The translations under genes were made by a program, and so were the position numbers. The notes under the pieces were generated by a model that was given only the letters and a program-made list of their open reading frames with translations, searched no databases and was not told the DNA's origin. A stretch of DNA of 37,075 bases from Variovorax ginsengisoli (GTDB lineage Bacteria > Pseudomonadota > Gammaproteobacteria > Burkholderiales > Burkholderiaceae_C), in assembly GCF_030486595.1 (NCBI RefSeq), contig NZ_JAUJZH010000048.1:1-37075 (forward strand), in the 5' to 3' direction. Positions 24,897 to 33,146 of this stretch are shown here, in pieces; position 1 is the stretch's first letter; every line of letters starts with the position of its first letter.

Positions 24897-25670
24897 ATGC
24901 CCCGAACAAGTACCGCGCGCGTCAACAAAGCTCCCGCTGCTCCAGCCAGCCACCACGGCGAGGTCCCGCGCCCCAGCGGCGCCTTGTCGTCGCCGGAGGC
25001 CGGCGAACATATCGAATCGCGGATCTACCGGACGATTTTCGATGGTGTAATGAACCAGCGGCTCGCGCCGGGGACCAAGCTGCCGGAGAACTTGCTGTGC
25101 GATCTGTTCCACGTCAACCGGTCGGTGGTGCGCAAGGTTTTGCAGAAGCTCGCGCACGATTACATCGTTCAACTCAGGCCCAACCGCGGGGCCATCATCG
25201 CCATGCCCTCGGCGGAGGAAACGCGCCAGATCTTCGAAGCCCGGCGCGGGCTGGAGGCCGTCATCGTCCGCACCGCGACCGAAAACGCCACGACTCGCGA
25301 TCTGGCCGAACTGCGGCGCCACCTCAAGCAGGAGCACAGCGCGATGCACCGGGTGGAGCAGCCGGCATGGGCGCGGCTGGCGAGCTCGTTCCACCTGCGC
25401 CTTGCCGGGCTGGCCCGCAACGCCATCCTCGAGCGCTATCTGGTCGAACTGGTGTCGCGCAGCTCGTTGATCGTCGCGCTGCACGAGCCGCCGGGCAAGG
25501 CCTCGTGCGAGCACGAAGAACATGAGCGCATCGTCGAGTGCATCGAACGCAAGGATGCGGACGAAGCCGTGCGCTTGATGGTCGGGCATTTGCGCGAGCT
25601 GGAGCGCAACGTGTTGGTGAGGGGCGAGAAAGAGGATTCGAGTCTGGGGCGGCTGCTGGGTTTGTTGTGA
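24897..25670 (+). CDS. GntR-family transcriptional regulator, FCD subclass
   Basis: The protein has 257 residues. The ATG at 24897 lies 8 bp behind the deacetylase stop, so the two are co-transcribed. A disordered Pro/Ala-rich leader (1-40) precedes a winged HTH (IESRIYRTIFDGVMNQRLAPG, LCDLFHVNRSVVRKVLQKLA). An all-helical FCD effector domain (about 110-235) follows, with metal-ligand candidates in SSFHLRLAGL and HEEHERIVECIE. Such proteins repress catabolic operons until a pathway metabolite binds. The TTGTTGACAA palindrome at 23904-23915 is a plausible target for controlling both divergent arms. The strong NRSVVRKVL recognition helix is slightly unlike the usual SRTPVREAL. Confidence 0.88.
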   Translation: MPRTSTARVNKAPAAPASHHGEVPRPSGALSSPEAGEHIESRIYRTIFDGVMNQRLAPGTKLPENLLCDLFHVNRSVVRKVLQKLAHDYIVQLRPNRGAIIAMPSAEETRQIFEARRGLEAVIVRTATENATTRDLAELRRHLKQEHSAMHRVEQPAWARLASSFHLRLAGLARNAILERYLVELVSRSSLIVALHEPPGKASCEHEEHERIVECIERKDADEAVRLMVGHLRELERNVLVRGEKEDSSLGRLLGLL

Positions 25671-25965
25671 TGCGTCGGGCAATGCCGGGCTATGTCCAGA
25701 TACGGGCCGCCGCCGGGCACGGTGATGGTCAGCTGGATGGATGACAGAGGTTTGTGCCGCGGTCGTTCTGCAGGTATCGGCTTGACCACTCAATATTTGC
25801 AGCCGCTGATCGGACTTCGGCTGATCGGCAACTACGGGTACGAACGTCTGCAAGGCTGCCCAGAATGGCTGCTTTGCCTCTTCGAAACGTGACCTTCACC
25901 GCCATCGTCGAGGAGATCCGAGTTCGAAGACAGCGGTCAGATGAACAAGCAATGCGCCGCCCGCC
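25671..25965. other. gene-free stretch
   Basis: No supported gene, repeat or hairpin seen. Composition and short broken frames suggest degraded DNA leading into the truncated gene that follows. Confidence 0.4.
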
Positions 25966-26211
25966 TTGACGAGCGCTTCAATGGGAACCTGGATACGCGA
26001 ATCCCATCGGACCTACACCATTACGTTGGTGTTCTATCGCTTCAACCCCGATGGGTCGGTTCTCGGCTTGCAGAAGTCAAAGGGAACGCGCACCTTGTCC
26101 GCGGATGAAAACAGTTTCACCGGTGCGGTAAACGGTCAGATCACCGATGCCGCGGGAAACATACTGGCGCGTACCTGCCTCACAGATACCGGCTCGCGCG
26201 TGAGCTGGTAG
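25966..26211 (+). pseudogene. C-terminal fragment of an exported beta-rich protein
   Basis: There are 81 codons with no ribosome-binding site or signal sequence. The text RTYTITLVFYRFNPDGSV, LQKSKGTRTLSADENSFTGA and QITDAAGNILARTC is that of the last third of a family of secreted proteins (about 150-180 residues) in which a TLSADGNSF and FDAAGN repeat pattern is common. The missing N-terminal part is not found upstream in any frame. It ends directly against the ligD stop (26211/26212), tail-to-tail. Confidence 0.5.
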
Positions 26212-28587
26212 CTATCCCTGCAGGATTCCCATCGCTCGCCCCAGGGGTCGAGCCGAATCGCCGTAAGCGATCCAGGGATCATTCCCCTTGTCCAGCCGCG
26301 TATGGATGTTCCGCACGTTCCAGTGCGCCCCGCTTGTGACTTTCGCAAGTTCGTCCCACGCGATCGGCACCGACACGCCCAGCCCCGGCCGAGCGCGCGC
26401 TGACCAGGCCGAAGCCGTCGTGGCGCCGAAACCGTTGCGCAGGTAGTCGATGAAGATCCTGCCCACGCGGTTCTTCGGCCCGCTCTTGGCCACGAAGAGC
26501 TGGGGGAGCGTGCGCGCCAGGTGTACGACGATCGCCTGGGAGAAGTCCTTCACGGTGTCCCAGTCGTAGAGGCGCTTGAGCGGCACCACGACGTGCAGGC
26601 CCTTGCCGCCGCTGGTCTTCACAAACGAGGCGAGCTCCAACTGCTCCAGGAATACGCGCACGATCTCGGCGGCCTGCTGGATCTGCTGGGCGGCCGACAG
26701 CAGGCCTTGAGCGGTGGCGACCTCAAGAAGTTGGGCGTGGCCTGGGTTCAGGGCCGGGTCGAGCTGGCGAACGCCGACGATCTCGCCCTTGTCCAGGTGC
26801 TTCTGGAAGAACAGCTCGCCGCTGACGCCCTCCGGCGCACGTACGAGCGACACAGGGCGGTTTTTCAGGTGTTCGAGGATCAAGGGCCCGACCAGGCCAT
26901 AGAACCGCACCAGCTCGATTTTGGTGACGCCAGTTGACGAATCAATCACCCGCTCCGGATTCGAAACCCGGAGCTTGGCCGGGAGGGTACGCTGAACCTC
27001 GCCGCCTGCGGCCGGCCGCAGGTGCAGCGGCACCTCGCGCACGACCGCCTTCGCGGGCTTGTCCGTGCGGATGCCGTGGAACACCGGATGCCGGACGTGG
27101 CCGCTCTTCGTCCACTCCTGAAAGCTCACCTCGACCACCAGCTCGGGGCGCACCCACTGCGCGCCGCGGGCGCTCGCATCCGTGGCGCCATGGAGCGGGC
27201 TGGTCTTGGCCGCCAGGGGCGCGAGCTTCTCTTGGAGAGTCGGCACGACCTTGCCGCTGACGCCCGAACCGACGCTGCCCGCATAGACCAGGTTGCCCGC
27301 AGCGTCGTGCGCCGCCAAGAGGAGGGCGCCGATGCCGGACTTCGTTCCCCGAACGTGCGTCCAACCGGCCACGACGAACTCCTGGCGCTGCCTGCACTTG
27401 AGCTTGATCCAGTCCGGGCTCCGGCTCGACGTGCAGGGACTGTCCTTGCGCTTGCCGATGATCCCCTCCAGGCCGAGCTGGCAAGCGGAGGCGACGACGT
27501 CGCGCGGCGCGCCAGCGAAGGCCTCGCTGAAACGGATCGAGTCAGGCGCGCCCTCAAGGAGCCGCTGCAGCTGCGCCCGGCGCTCGACGAGCGGCACCTG
27601 GCGCAGATCGAGGCCGTCGAGGTGCATCAGGTCGAAGAGATGGAACGTGATGTCCTTCGTGCGCGCGTTGTCGAAGGCGTTCTGCAGAGCCCCGAAATCG
27701 GGTAGCGCCTGGCCGTTCAGGATCACGATCTCGCCGTCGAGCCAGCACGGCGGCAACTTCATCGCGGCCAAGTCGCGCGCCAAGTGGGGCAGCTTCTTCG
27801 TCCAGTCGTGCCCGTTGCGCGTGAAGAGCCGCACGCCGGAGTCGTCCACCCGCGCCAGCATCCGGTACCCATCGAACTTGATCTCCAGCACCCAGTCGTC
27901 ACCGGTGCTGGGTGGCCCGTCGACCAGCGTGGCGAGCTCGGGCGCGATCTTGGCGGGGAGGGCACTCCTCTTCGCGCCGGCCAGGCTGCCGGTGGACTCG
28001 GCGGACTCGGCGGGAGCCGCGGCGCCGGCGGGCATCGGCAGGCCGGCCACGCTGTCGGGCATCTCGTCGACCACGCTGAACTCGCTGGCCGGCCGCACGA
28101 ACTCGTCGCGCTCCTTGATGAGCAGCCAAGCGTTTTGCTTTTCCTCGCGGCTCTTGATCTTCACGAGGACCCACCGCCCGCGCAGTTTGTGGCCATGGAG
28201 ATCAAATTTCAGGTCGCCCTTTTCGAGACTTTTGCGCGGGTCGCCGACAGGCACCCAGATGCCTTTGTCCCAGATCACAACCTTCCCTGCGCCGTACTGC
28301 TTCGGGGGAATGGTCCCCTCGAACTGGTTGTATGAGATGGGGTGGTCTTCGGTCTGCACCGCCATGCGTTTGTGGGCCGTGTCGAAGCTCGGGCCTTTGG
28401 GAACTGCCCAGCTCAGCATCACGCCGTCCAGCTCGAGCCGGAAGTCGTAGTGCAGGCGGGACGCCCAGTGCTTCTGGATCACGAACTGCAGGCCGGCGGG
28501 GTTCGCATCGCCGCCCTCGGCCGGCTCGGGCGTGACGGTGAAGTTGCGCTTCGCTTTGTAGGGCTTGAGGGAGCGCAGGTTCGCCAT
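26212..28587 (-). CDS. ligD: ATP-dependent DNA ligase D with internal deletion in the polymerase domain
   Basis: The protein has 791 residues in the order phosphoesterase (about 10-170, RLHYDFRLEL, DHPISYNQFEG), ligase (about 215-520, catalytic K237 in EIKFDGYRM) and archaeo-eukaryotic-primase-like polymerase (about 545-790, SFVKTSGGKGLHVVVPL). It acts in bacterial non-homologous end joining with Ku, trimming, filling and sealing breaks. In the polymerase domain the text passes from GLLSAAQ straight to QIQQAAEIVRVF (residues 629-645). Family members have about 40 residues here, including the DLDPGEG metal-binding DxD motif. Ligase and phosphoesterase motifs are intact. No ku gene lies in the window. 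Confidence 0.92.
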   Translation of the reverse strand: MANLRSLKPYKAKRNFTVTPEPAEGGDANPAGLQFVIQKHWASRLHYDFRLELDGVMLSWAVPKGPSFDTAHKRMAVQTEDHPISYNQFEGTIPPKQYGAGKVVIWDKGIWVPVGDPRKSLEKGDLKFDLHGHKLRGRWVLVKIKSREEKQNAWLLIKERDEFVRPASEFSVVDEMPDSVAGLPMPAGAAAPAESAESTGSLAGAKRSALPAKIAPELATLVDGPPSTGDDWVLEIKFDGYRMLARVDDSGVRLFTRNGHDWTKKLPHLARDLAAMKLPPCWLDGEIVILNGQALPDFGALQNAFDNARTKDITFHLFDLMHLDGLDLRQVPLVERRAQLQRLLEGAPDSIRFSEAFAGAPRDVVASACQLGLEGIIGKRKDSPCTSSRSPDWIKLKCRQRQEFVVAGWTHVRGTKSGIGALLLAAHDAAGNLVYAGSVGSGVSGKVVPTLQEKLAPLAAKTSPLHGATDASARGAQWVRPELVVEVSFQEWTKSGHVRHPVFHGIRTDKPAKAVVREVPLHLRPAAGGEVQRTLPAKLRVSNPERVIDSSTGVTKIELVRFYGLVGPLILEHLKNRPVSLVRAPEGVSGELFFQKHLDKGEIVGVRQLDPALNPGHAQLLEVATAQGLLSAAQQIQQAAEIVRVFLEQLELASFVKTSGGKGLHVVVPLKRLYDWDTVKDFSQAIVVHLARTLPQLFVAKSGPKNRVGRIFIDYLRNGFGATTASAWSARARPGLGVSVPIAWDELAKVTSGAHWNVRNIHTRLDKGNDPWIAYGDSARPLGRAMGILQG

Positions 28588-28728
28588 GGTGCCACTTTAT
28601 GTGCAGAGGACGACTCTGGGTCGTCGTCCGGCATCTTGGGCTGCGGGAAGCGTCGTCCGACGATGGAACTCGTGTGCTTCAATTCGGCTTTTGAAGCGGT
28701 CTCCTCACAGAAATTGAAGCAAGGTGCT

Positions 28729-29409
28729 ATGACCCAAATCCGAACCTATTTGACCGCGGCCGCCGGGCTTCTCTGTGTCGCGTTGGCCGGTATCGCCGCG
28801 GCTAGACCAGTAACGGTGGGCGGCCAAGTGGTGGAACTCGTCGTTCCCGCGGGCTACTGCGAACTCGGCGCCTCGCCTCCTGAGGAGAGACTTCGGCGCA
28901 TTTACTCCAAAGTGATCGACGACGGCACGAATCTGATGCTGTCGCTTTTTGCTGCGTGCGACGAGGTGGCGGAGGTGAAAGCCGGAGGTCGGACTGAGTT
29001 ACACCGGTTCGGTCAAATCCTTCTGCCGATCGAGAATGGTAGGCCCATGGGAGGCATCGCTCGAGCAGAGTACATCGCCTTCGTGGTGGGGGCCGAAAGA
29101 AGAATCCTCGACTCTGGTTTCGCAGCCGCTAAACAAAAATTGAATCGCTTCGATCCAATCGTGGAGACCGGACAGAATTTCGGGGTCATCGCAAGTGATG
29201 ATGCCGCCGCATACATGGCGATTGCATCGCGGGCTACTCTGAACGACAAAACCACCGGTGCGCAGGTCGGCGTCATCGGCGCCACAATCGTTCGCGACAT
29301 GGGGTTCTCGGTGAACCTTTACCGTCGCGCTCAGACTGCACCGGATCTGCAGGATCTGCTGGCCGTGCAGAAGGCCAATCTGGCCACCTTCGTCCGAAGC
29401 AATCGATAG
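28729..29409 (+). CDS. exported protein of unknown function
   Basis: The protein has 226 residues. The ATG at 28729 has AAGGTG just upstream and opens a good signal peptide (TQIRTYLTAAAGLLCVALAG, cleavage after AAA, about residue 25). The longer frame from 28342 runs through ligD on the other strand and is rejected. The mature protein starts with a beta segment (VTVGGQVVELVVPAGYCELG) of the kind found in small periplasmic proteins with an LPxGYC-like motif, and has conserved-looking SLFAACDEV. No enzymatic motif is seen. It is divergent from ligD with 141 bp between starts. Real gene, unknown role. Confidence 0.75.
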   Translation: MTQIRTYLTAAAGLLCVALAGIAAARPVTVGGQVVELVVPAGYCELGASPPEERLRRIYSKVIDDGTNLMLSLFAACDEVAEVKAGGRTELHRFGQILLPIENGRPMGGIARAEYIAFVVGAERRILDSGFAAAKQKLNRFDPIVETGQNFGVIASDDAAAYMAIASRATLNDKTTGAQVGVIGATIVRDMGFSVNLYRRAQTAPDLQDLLAVQKANLATFVRSNR

Positions 29410-29986
29410 CGCAGCCGGTACAACCGCACACCCTCTTGCAGCGGGCCTCGGCAAATTCCTACTCGCCTCGGCCCACATAGAGCTATGCGGCCGACGGACA
29501 GGTGCGAATTTACGAAGCGCTGGCGAGCCCGGAGAAACAACTGGCCGTCACCGAGCCGGGCACGTCGACCCAGCGAGGTTGCAGTTGTATGGGCGCAGCG
29601 TGCGTGCTGCATGCGTCTGAGGCCTGTTTAGGTAGAGTTTCGTAGAGACATTTCCTTTCAGCCATTGGCCTCTCCTCGGGGCTGGCGATTTGAGCCTCGC
29701 CAGTGGTCTGCGCACTTGCGGGGCTCCGCTTCCTGGATCGCGTTGTTCTGGCAATCGGAATCACGATGCCGCTTGGAAATCAAGCCGTCGGTTGTTCGTC
29801 GATCGCTGAGTTTCGATCGCAGCGGGGCCGCCTGCGACGGCTTGTCGTCTGCCTGCCGTTCCAGCGATCCTGCTCAACCCAGCGTCGCTAGGGGTATTCA
29901 CCTACTTAAAAACACTGGCGTGCCGCCGCATCCCGGGCTTATGATGCGTACACCGTGTATACACAGAGTCCACACCGAGTCCACAT
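29410..29986. other. intergenic region, mostly unassigned
   Basis: No gene is supported over 577 bp; short frames near 29510-29764 lack recognisable content. The right edge holds an operator-like palindrome at 29955-29964 ahead of the GntR gene. Confidence 0.45.
29955..29985. promoter_or_regulatory. GTGTATACAC palindrome plus two GAGTCCACA direct repeats
   Basis: The perfect 10-bp palindrome GTGTATACAC (29955-29964) ends 22 bp before the GntR ATG. GAGTCCACA follows at 29966-29974 and 29977-29985, 11 bp apart. GTnTACAC-type palindromes are usual for FCD GntR proteins, so autoregulation of the operon is likely. Confidence 0.55.
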
Positions 29987-30649
29987 ATGCTGAATCTCAA
30001 GACAGAGGATCTGGCGACTCATGCCTACCAGAAGGTGCGCGAGGCGATCCTTCAGGGCGAAATCGCCCCTGGGGCACCGCTGTTCGAGGTGCACCTGGCA
30101 TCCCGGATGGGCATGAGCCGCACCCCGGTGCGCGAGGCGCTGAAAGTGCTGGCGCGCGACGGCTTCGTGCAGGCCGTGCCGGCGCGCGGCTACATCGTTC
30201 CCCACCGCTCATTGGATGACCTGCGCGATCTGTTCGACCTGCGCGAGTCCCTGGAAGGCACCGCCGCGCGCTGTGCGGCGCAGCGCGCAACCGACGCGGA
30301 ACTCGTCGAGCTCGAGGCCTTGTGCGTGCGCTACGAGAACGAGCAGGACTGGCATCTGTGGGTGCAGATCGGAACGGACTTTCACAACCTCCTGGTTGCC
30401 GCCGCCCGCAACCAGCGCCTGGCCAACATCCTCGATTCACTCAATGGGCAGATCGTCCACTCACGCCGCTCGGTCCTGCGCGCCGACGCGCAACGGCGCG
30501 ACGCAGCGACCCAGGAACACCGCGCCATCCTCGAGGCCGTGAAGGCGCGCAACGCTGCGGACGCCGAAGCGCGCGCCCGCGAACACGTGCGGCTTTCCTA
30601 CGAGGCGACCCTTTTTTCATACCACAGCCGACCTGCAGCCATCGGCTGA
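29987..30649 (+). CDS. GntR-family transcriptional regulator, FCD subclass
   Basis: The protein has 220 residues. The N-terminal winged HTH has the canonical text HAYQKVREAILQGEIAPGA and MGMSRTPVREALKVLARDGFV. The FCD domain (about 75-210) contains LFDLRESLEGTAARCAA, TDFHNLLVAAARN and QEHRAILEAVKARN, with the Asp/His residues that bind a metal and the carboxylate effector in this class. It leads the catabolic operon, 27 bp before the FAD oxidoreductase, and the palindrome right upstream suggests it represses its own operon until an acid substrate or intermediate appears. Effector identity is unknown. Confidence 0.92.
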   Translation: MLNLKTEDLATHAYQKVREAILQGEIAPGAPLFEVHLASRMGMSRTPVREALKVLARDGFVQAVPARGYIVPHRSLDDLRDLFDLRESLEGTAARCAAQRATDAELVELEALCVRYENEQDWHLWVQIGTDFHNLLVAAARNQRLANILDSLNGQIVHSRRSVLRADAQRRDAATQEHRAILEAVKARNAADAEARAREHVRLSYEATLFSYHSRPAAIG

Positions 30650-30676
30650 GCGGCCCAACCCAGGAGCAACCGACCC

Positions 30677-32122
30677 ATGCAAGCCACTTCCATCAACAGC
30701 CAAGAGCACTTCCTCGTCGAGCCGCCGCGCAACACACCCATCGTCCGCGAGGTCGATGTGCTGGTGTGCGGCGGCGGCGTCTCCGGCATCGGTGCGGCGC
30801 TCGGCGCTGCCCGCGCTGGCGCCAAAACCATGGTGATCGAGAAAAATGCCTTCCTGGGCGGGGCCGCCACGGCGGTCCTCATGAACACCTGGAATGTGCC
30901 GGTGTCACGCATGACCGGCGTGGCCCGCGAAATCGCGCTCACGCTGGCCGAGCGCGGGGAAGGCAACATCACGGGCCCGACCTTCCCGTTCGACCCCGAG
31001 GGATTCAAGCAGGCGGCTGTCGATCTGCTGCAGCAGGCCAACGTCGAAGTGCTGAACTACACCTGGATCGAGGACGCGATCATGGAAGGCTCGCGCATCA
31101 AGGGCGTGATCATCCAGAACAAGTCCGGTCGCCAGGCGATTCTGGCGAAAACCGTTGTCGACGCCACGGGTGATGCCGACGTCGCCGCCGCAGCCGGCGC
31201 CGAGTACGTCAAGGGGCGTGAGTCGGACAACAAGATGCGCCCGATGAGTGTGCTGTTCAGGCTCGGGGGTGTCGACCTGGGCAAAGTGATCGAGTACTGC
31301 CGCAGCCAACCGAAAGAGTACTTCACGGCCGACCCCAACTTTCACATCATCCAACCTGAAAAGGGGCTCGTTCGGCTGTCTGGCTTCTTCCATATCGCCG
31401 ACAAGGCCCGCGCGGCTGGCGAACTCCCGGAAGAGATCCACTACCTCCGGTTCGAGGGCATCGACGTTGCACACGGCATCGTCACCGTGAACAACTCGCG
31501 CGTCTACGGCGTCGACGGCACCAACGCCTGGGACATCTCACGCGCCGACACCCAGGCCCGGCTGCAAAACCGCCAGCTGAAGACCGTCATCCGCAAATAC
31601 ATCCCCGGCTTCGAGAATGCCTATGTCATCGACTCCTCGCCGACGGTCGGCGTGCGCGAAACGCGCCGAGTGCGCGGCCCCTATGTGCTGCCGCAGGAGG
31701 ACCTGGTTGCGCAACGCACATTCGACGACAGCGTGATCCGCGTCTGGCGACACATGGCAGCAGGGCGCGACTGGCACAAGGCCGAGGGGGGCGAGGGCGC
31801 GCCGAATGACGCCGTCTACCGCACTGTGACCACAGACCTGACGTGGTTCGAGATCCCGTGGCGCGTGTTCACGCCGAACAAGGTCGACGGCATGACCGTG
31901 AGTGGCCGTGTGCTGTCCGTCACGCACGAAGCGGACATGTGGACCCGTGGTCAGTACTGCTGCCTGGTGACCGGGCAGATCGCCGGTGTCGGCGCAGCGC
32001 TGGCAGCCGAGCAGGGCGTCACGCCCGGCGCGCTCGACGTGCGCCAGTTGCAAAGCGCCCTGGGGCAGCAAGGCATCGACGTGGGCTCGGCTGCCGAAAA
32101 GCTCGTGCCAGAGGCCGCCTGA
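30677..32122 (+). CDS. FAD-dependent oxidoreductase (FAD_oxidored family)
   Basis: The protein has 481 residues. A dinucleotide-binding motif sits at 31-37 (CGGGVSG) with the ribose-binding acid at E55 (VIEKNAFLGG). KTVVDATGDADVAAAAGAEY is the second conserved FAD motif, and SVTHEADMWTRGQYCCLVTGQIAGVGAALA closes the FAD domain. This matches the PF12831-type flavoproteins common in catabolic operons of Burkholderiales, where they dehydrogenate small hydroxy acids or related compounds; exact reactions are mostly unknown. There is no signal peptide. GGAG lies 10 bp ahead of the ATG. It is followed 38 bp later by the Bug receptor gene, so uptake and first oxidation are probably linked. Confidence 0.88.
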   Translation: MQATSINSQEHFLVEPPRNTPIVREVDVLVCGGGVSGIGAALGAARAGAKTMVIEKNAFLGGAATAVLMNTWNVPVSRMTGVAREIALTLAERGEGNITGPTFPFDPEGFKQAAVDLLQQANVEVLNYTWIEDAIMEGSRIKGVIIQNKSGRQAILAKTVVDATGDADVAAAAGAEYVKGRESDNKMRPMSVLFRLGGVDLGKVIEYCRSQPKEYFTADPNFHIIQPEKGLVRLSGFFHIADKARAAGELPEEIHYLRFEGIDVAHGIVTVNNSRVYGVDGTNAWDISRADTQARLQNRQLKTVIRKYIPGFENAYVIDSSPTVGVRETRRVRGPYVLPQEDLVAQRTFDDSVIRVWRHMAAGRDWHKAEGGEGAPNDAVYRTVTTDLTWFEIPWRVFTPNKVDGMTVSGRVLSVTHEADMWTRGQYCCLVTGQIAGVGAALAAEQGVTPGALDVRQLQSALGQQGIDVGSAAEKLVPEAA

Positions 32123-32160
32123 CCCTTGGCCAAACAACCCACAAGCAAAGGATTGTCTTC

Positions 32161-33135
32161 ATGAAGATTCTTTCATTCCTCGCCGCCGCGGCAGCCACCC
32201 TGTGGATGGGCGCCAGCCCACCGGCGCTTGCAGAACCGGCCTATCCGACCAAACCGGTCACCATCGTCGTTGCATTCCCACCCGGCGGCACAGCCGACTT
32301 GCTCTCTCGCGTGCTGGCCGTGAAGCTCGGCGAAGCCTGGAAGCAGACTGTCGTCGTCGAGAACCGGGCGGGCGCGAGCGGCATCATCGGATCGCAGTAC
32401 GTCGCCCGGCAACCGGCGGACGGCTACACGCTGATGGTGGTCCCCATCACGCACGTCACCAACTCGAGCCTGTTCGCCAAGGTGCCGTTCGACCCGATCG
32501 AAGACTTCACGCCGATCTCCATGCTCGCCTCGTCGCCGCTGATGATCGTCAGCAGCAACAGCTTTCCGGCGAAGAACATGGGCGAACTGGTGGCGCTGGC
32601 GAAAGCCAAGCCCGGCTCCCTGAACTGCGGCTCGGCCGGCACTGGCACCTCGCAGCACCTGGCCTGCGAATTGTTCAAGAGCACGGCCAGGGTGGACATC
32701 AAGCACGTGCCCTATAAGGGCAATGCAATGGCCATGACCGACGTGATGGGCGGTCAGATCGAGCTGTTGTTCGACCAGATGGCCACCGCTGTGCCGCATG
32801 TGAAGGCGGGCCGGGTCCGCGCCTTGGCAGTCACCAGCGCCACGCGTTCGCCCGCGATGCCCGACGTACCCACGGTCTCCGAATCCGGTCTCCCGGGCTT
32901 CGAGACCAACGCCTGGTTCGGGATCGTCGGGCCGCGTGACATGCCCAAAGACGTGGTCGATAGCATCAACGCGTCGCTGCGCAAGGTGCTGGCGCGCACG
33001 GAGGTGAAGAAACAGCTCGGCGATCAGGGACTCGAACTGACGCCCAGCTCGCCCGAGGAATTCCGCAGCACGTTGAAGTCCGAGACGACCAAGTGGGCTT
33101 CCGTGATCAAGGAAGCCGGCGTCAAGCTCGAGTGA
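32161..33135 (+). CDS. Bug/TctC-family periplasmic solute receptor
   Basis: The protein has 324 residues. It has a signal peptide (MKILSFLAAAAATLWMG, cleavage near ALAEP) and then the diagnostic YPTKPVTIVVAFPPGGTADLL start, VENRAGASGIIGS, ADGYTL, HVPYKG and MPDVPTVSESGLPGFE. The family binds carboxylates (aromatic acids, citrate, nicotinate and others), either feeding TctAB transporters or acting as extracytoplasmic sensors. No TctA/TctB membrane subunits are encoded here, as is usual for orphan Bug genes. AAAGGA upstream supports ATG 32161. The substrate is probably the acid degraded by the neighbouring enzymes. Confidence 0.94.
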   Translation: MKILSFLAAAAATLWMGASPPALAEPAYPTKPVTIVVAFPPGGTADLLSRVLAVKLGEAWKQTVVVENRAGASGIIGSQYVARQPADGYTLMVVPITHVTNSSLFAKVPFDPIEDFTPISMLASSPLMIVSSNSFPAKNMGELVALAKAKPGSLNCGSAGTGTSQHLACELFKSTARVDIKHVPYKGNAMAMTDVMGGQIELLFDQMATAVPHVKAGRVRALAVTSATRSPAMPDVPTVSESGLPGFETNAWFGIVGPRDMPKDVVDSINASLRKVLARTEVKKQLGDQGLELTPSSPEEFRSTLKSETTKWASVIKEAGVKLE

Positions 33136-33146
33136 GGGATTCTTTC

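Noticed and set aside
29510..29764. Minus-strand frame of 84 codons with a plausible MAERKCLYET start inside
   Set aside because: No recognisable family and weak start context; left as intergenic.
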